DNA of 64,000 bases from Gp6-AA40 sp036802945 (GTDB lineage Bacteria; Acidobacteriota; Vicinamibacteria; Vicinamibacterales; UBA2999). Position 1 is the first letter of the stretch; every line of letters begins with the position of its first letter. Below are positions 62,822-64,000 of the stretch, piece by piece. The DNA lies in contig DAIRVG010000013.1 of NCBI GenBank assembly GCA_036802945.1, positions 1 through 64,000 on the forward strand, in the 5' to 3' direction. The notes below the pieces were generated by a model. That model had not been told where the DNA came from. It was given only the letters and a program-made list of their open reading frames with translations, and did no database searches. A program made the translations under genes and the position numbers.

Positions 62822-64000
62822 TCACACGGCGGCCGCTGCCGACTCGGGCAAAGCGGCAGCGGGCGCTCTGACCTCCAACCTCGTTCCGGCGCCAGGGCTG
62901 GAGACAACCTCCAGCGTTCCGCCAATCCCCTCGATTCGTTCCTGCGCGCTGATCAACCCAAGCCCTCTCCCCCACTCCGCGTCGACATCGAACCCCACGC
63001 CATCGTCGACGATCGTCAGGGCGATTCCCTCGGGCAGGACGCGCAGATCCACTGACACGTTGCGCGCTCTGCTGTGCTTGCAGGCGTTCTGCAGCGCTTC
63101 CTGAGCGATGCGGAACAGACACAGCGTCAAATCGGACGGAAATGTCGACGGAATGTTCTCGTGCGTGAACGTGATCGAAACGCCGGGCTGGGCCATCTCG
63201 CGTCGAAGCCCGTCGAGAGCCCCCACCAGACCAAGAAGACCCAGCCGGACCGGATGGAGGCGGTGCGAGAGATCGCGCACACTCGCGGTGATGTCCTGGA
63301 CGAGCGTCACTGCCTCAGCGGAGAGTGCTTCGCCGGGGCCGCGAGCCGTCTGACGCAACTGCTGAAGGTCGATATTCAGCACGGCCAGTTGCTGGCTGAT
63401 ATCGTCGTGTAACTCCCGTGCGATTCGCGAACGCTCGCTTTCCTGCGCATTCAACAGTCGCACACCGAGATCGCGGACCCGCTCGTAACTCTTTTGCAGA
63501 GCGATCTGGCCTTGCTGGGCCCGCTGCTCTGCGTCGTGTCGTCTCGTTTTTTGAATGAGCAGCCCGGCGATCAACGCCGCCTGAACGAGGAGAACCGTCA
63601 AGGCGCCGACGACGTAGACCCTGTAGCGCTGCCAGGCCGAGGGCTCCCGGAACAGGATCTGTGATCCGGCGGGAAGACGGGATGGCGCAATGCCCCAGCG
63701 CAGCACCTGACGCCAGTCGACGATCGGCACGACCTGTGCGGTCTCGATCGGAATGTCCTGGGGCCGCGTCCCCATGAGTATGCGGAGCGCCATTTCTCCG
63801 ATGCGAGTGCCGGTCTCTCGCGTGCTGCGCACCACGCCGCCGACGACGCCCGTCCCGATATAGAGATCGCTGGTGCCGTATACGGGCACCGAAGCGGCAT
63901 TGGCCACAAGTCGCGCGACTGTATCCGGATACAGGACGTTCCCGGGATCCGGCTGCGTGTGCCAGATGTACAGAATGACGCTCCCTGCGGGAATGGCCCT
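62822..64000 (-). CDS. Sensor histidine kinase with ABC-substrate-binding-like sensor (5' end off window)
   Basis: The frame stays open to the right edge, reading YIWHTQPDPGNVLYPDTVARL beyond the last in-window GTG at 63907, so the start lies outside. N-terminal part is an ABC-transporter-substrate-binding-like domain (PVYGTSDLYIGTGVVGGVVR), then one TM helix (RVYVVGALTVLLVQAALIAGLLIQ), the HisKA_3 dimerisation helix (SRIARELHDDISQQLAVLNIDL, His phosphorylated) and HATPase (EALQNACKHSRA, VDDGVGFD, GRGLGLISAQER). It senses a periplasmic ligand, perhaps with a co-encoded ABC system beyond the edge. Confidence 0.8.
   Translation of the reverse strand, partial: RAIPAGSVILYIWHTQPDPGNVLYPDTVARLVANAASVPVYGTSDLYIGTGVVGGVVRSTRETGTRIGEMALRILMGTRPQDIPIETAQVVPIVDWRQVLRWGIAPSRLPAGSQILFREPSAWQRYRVYVVGALTVLLVQAALIAGLLIQKTRRHDAEQRAQQGQIALQKSYERVRDLGVRLLNAQESERSRIARELHDDISQQLAVLNIDLQQLRQTARGPGEALSAEAVTLVQDITASVRDLSHRLHPVRLGLLGLVGALDGLRREMAQPGVSITFTHENIPSTFPSDLTLCLFRIAQEALQNACKHSRARNVSVDLRVLPEGIALTIVDDGVGFDVDAEWGRGLGLISAQERIEGIGGTLEVVSSPGAGTRLEVRAPAAALPESAAAAV

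Noticed and set aside
1..64000. tRNA, rRNA, CRISPR arrays and complete insertion sequences
   Set aside because: I saw no tRNA arm pattern, no spaced repeats and no complete transposase with terminal inverted repeats.

Overview
The window (about 60% GC by eye) is almost entirely one exopolysaccharide (EPS) and protein-sorting locus of the exosortase / PEP-CTERM type, from a Gram-negative environmental bacterium. An Acidobacteriota (Vicinamibacteria-like) source fits the small-gene content and the VPDGG-type sorting signals. That placement is an inference; the window holds no rRNA or other marker gene.

Layout. 1-5405: a small hypothetical gene, one copy of the Wzz-like chain-length gene next to a PHP-domain gene, and a secreted two-lobed lectin-like protein. 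5406-14413: a secreted beta-helix protein, then a minus-strand export operon read from the right: UDP-GlcNAc 2-epimerase (wecB), Wza-like export protein, outer-membrane barrel, second Wzz copy, ExeA-like ATPase and BY-type tyrosine kinase. 14884-31192: a plus-strand assembly operon: a small GGDEF-like protein, a priming sugar transferase carrying the same degenerate domain, a deacetylase, a FemAB-like transferase, a DUF354/deacetylase fusion that contains a deleted wecB, glycosyltransferases, an O-antigen polymerase, a sulfotransferase and a divergent deacetylase-like protein. 31471-42248: a second cassette, possibly acquired: flippase, glycosyltransferase, deacetylase, CelD-like acyltransferase, then VOC, FkbH, ACP, GNAT and methyltransferase genes that look like an acyl-decoration pathway, with a probable IS remnant inside. 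42386-44146: a second beta-helix protein on the minus strand. 44629-49831: a second priming transferase, a WecG/TagA-type transferase, a methyltransferase and an asparagine synthase-like amidotransferase. 49868-59326: the sorting and regulatory core: an integral membrane hydrolase-TPR fusion, exosortase, prsK, prsR, the TPR lipoprotein prsT and two VPDGG-CTERM cargo proteins. 59695-64000: a small basic protein, an MFS/spermidine-synthase fusion, a lone receiver, and a sensor kinase that runs off the right edge.

How it fits together. Two undecaprenyl-phosphate sugar transferases can start repeat units, many GT-B enzymes extend them, and acyl, sulfo and methyl groups decorate them. The flippase and polymerase build the chain, and Wzz, BY-kinase, Wza and the outer-membrane barrel control length and export. 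Exosortase processes the VPDGG-CTERM proteins that accompany the polymer. PrsK/PrsR is a two-component system whose regulator is a sigma-54 activator, and good sigma-54 type (GG-N10-GC) sites lie upstream of both cargo genes, wecB, the export gene and two secreted-protein genes. The export operon, cargo genes and secreted proteins may therefore form one PrsR/RpoN regulon.

Most unusual points: the degenerate GGDEF-like domain fused to the priming transferase with a free-standing paralogue next door; the wecB deletion that leaves a 57-codon ORF and one long ORF across its neighbours; the repeat structures upstream of the export promoters; and the FkbH/ACP cassette embedded in an EPS locus.
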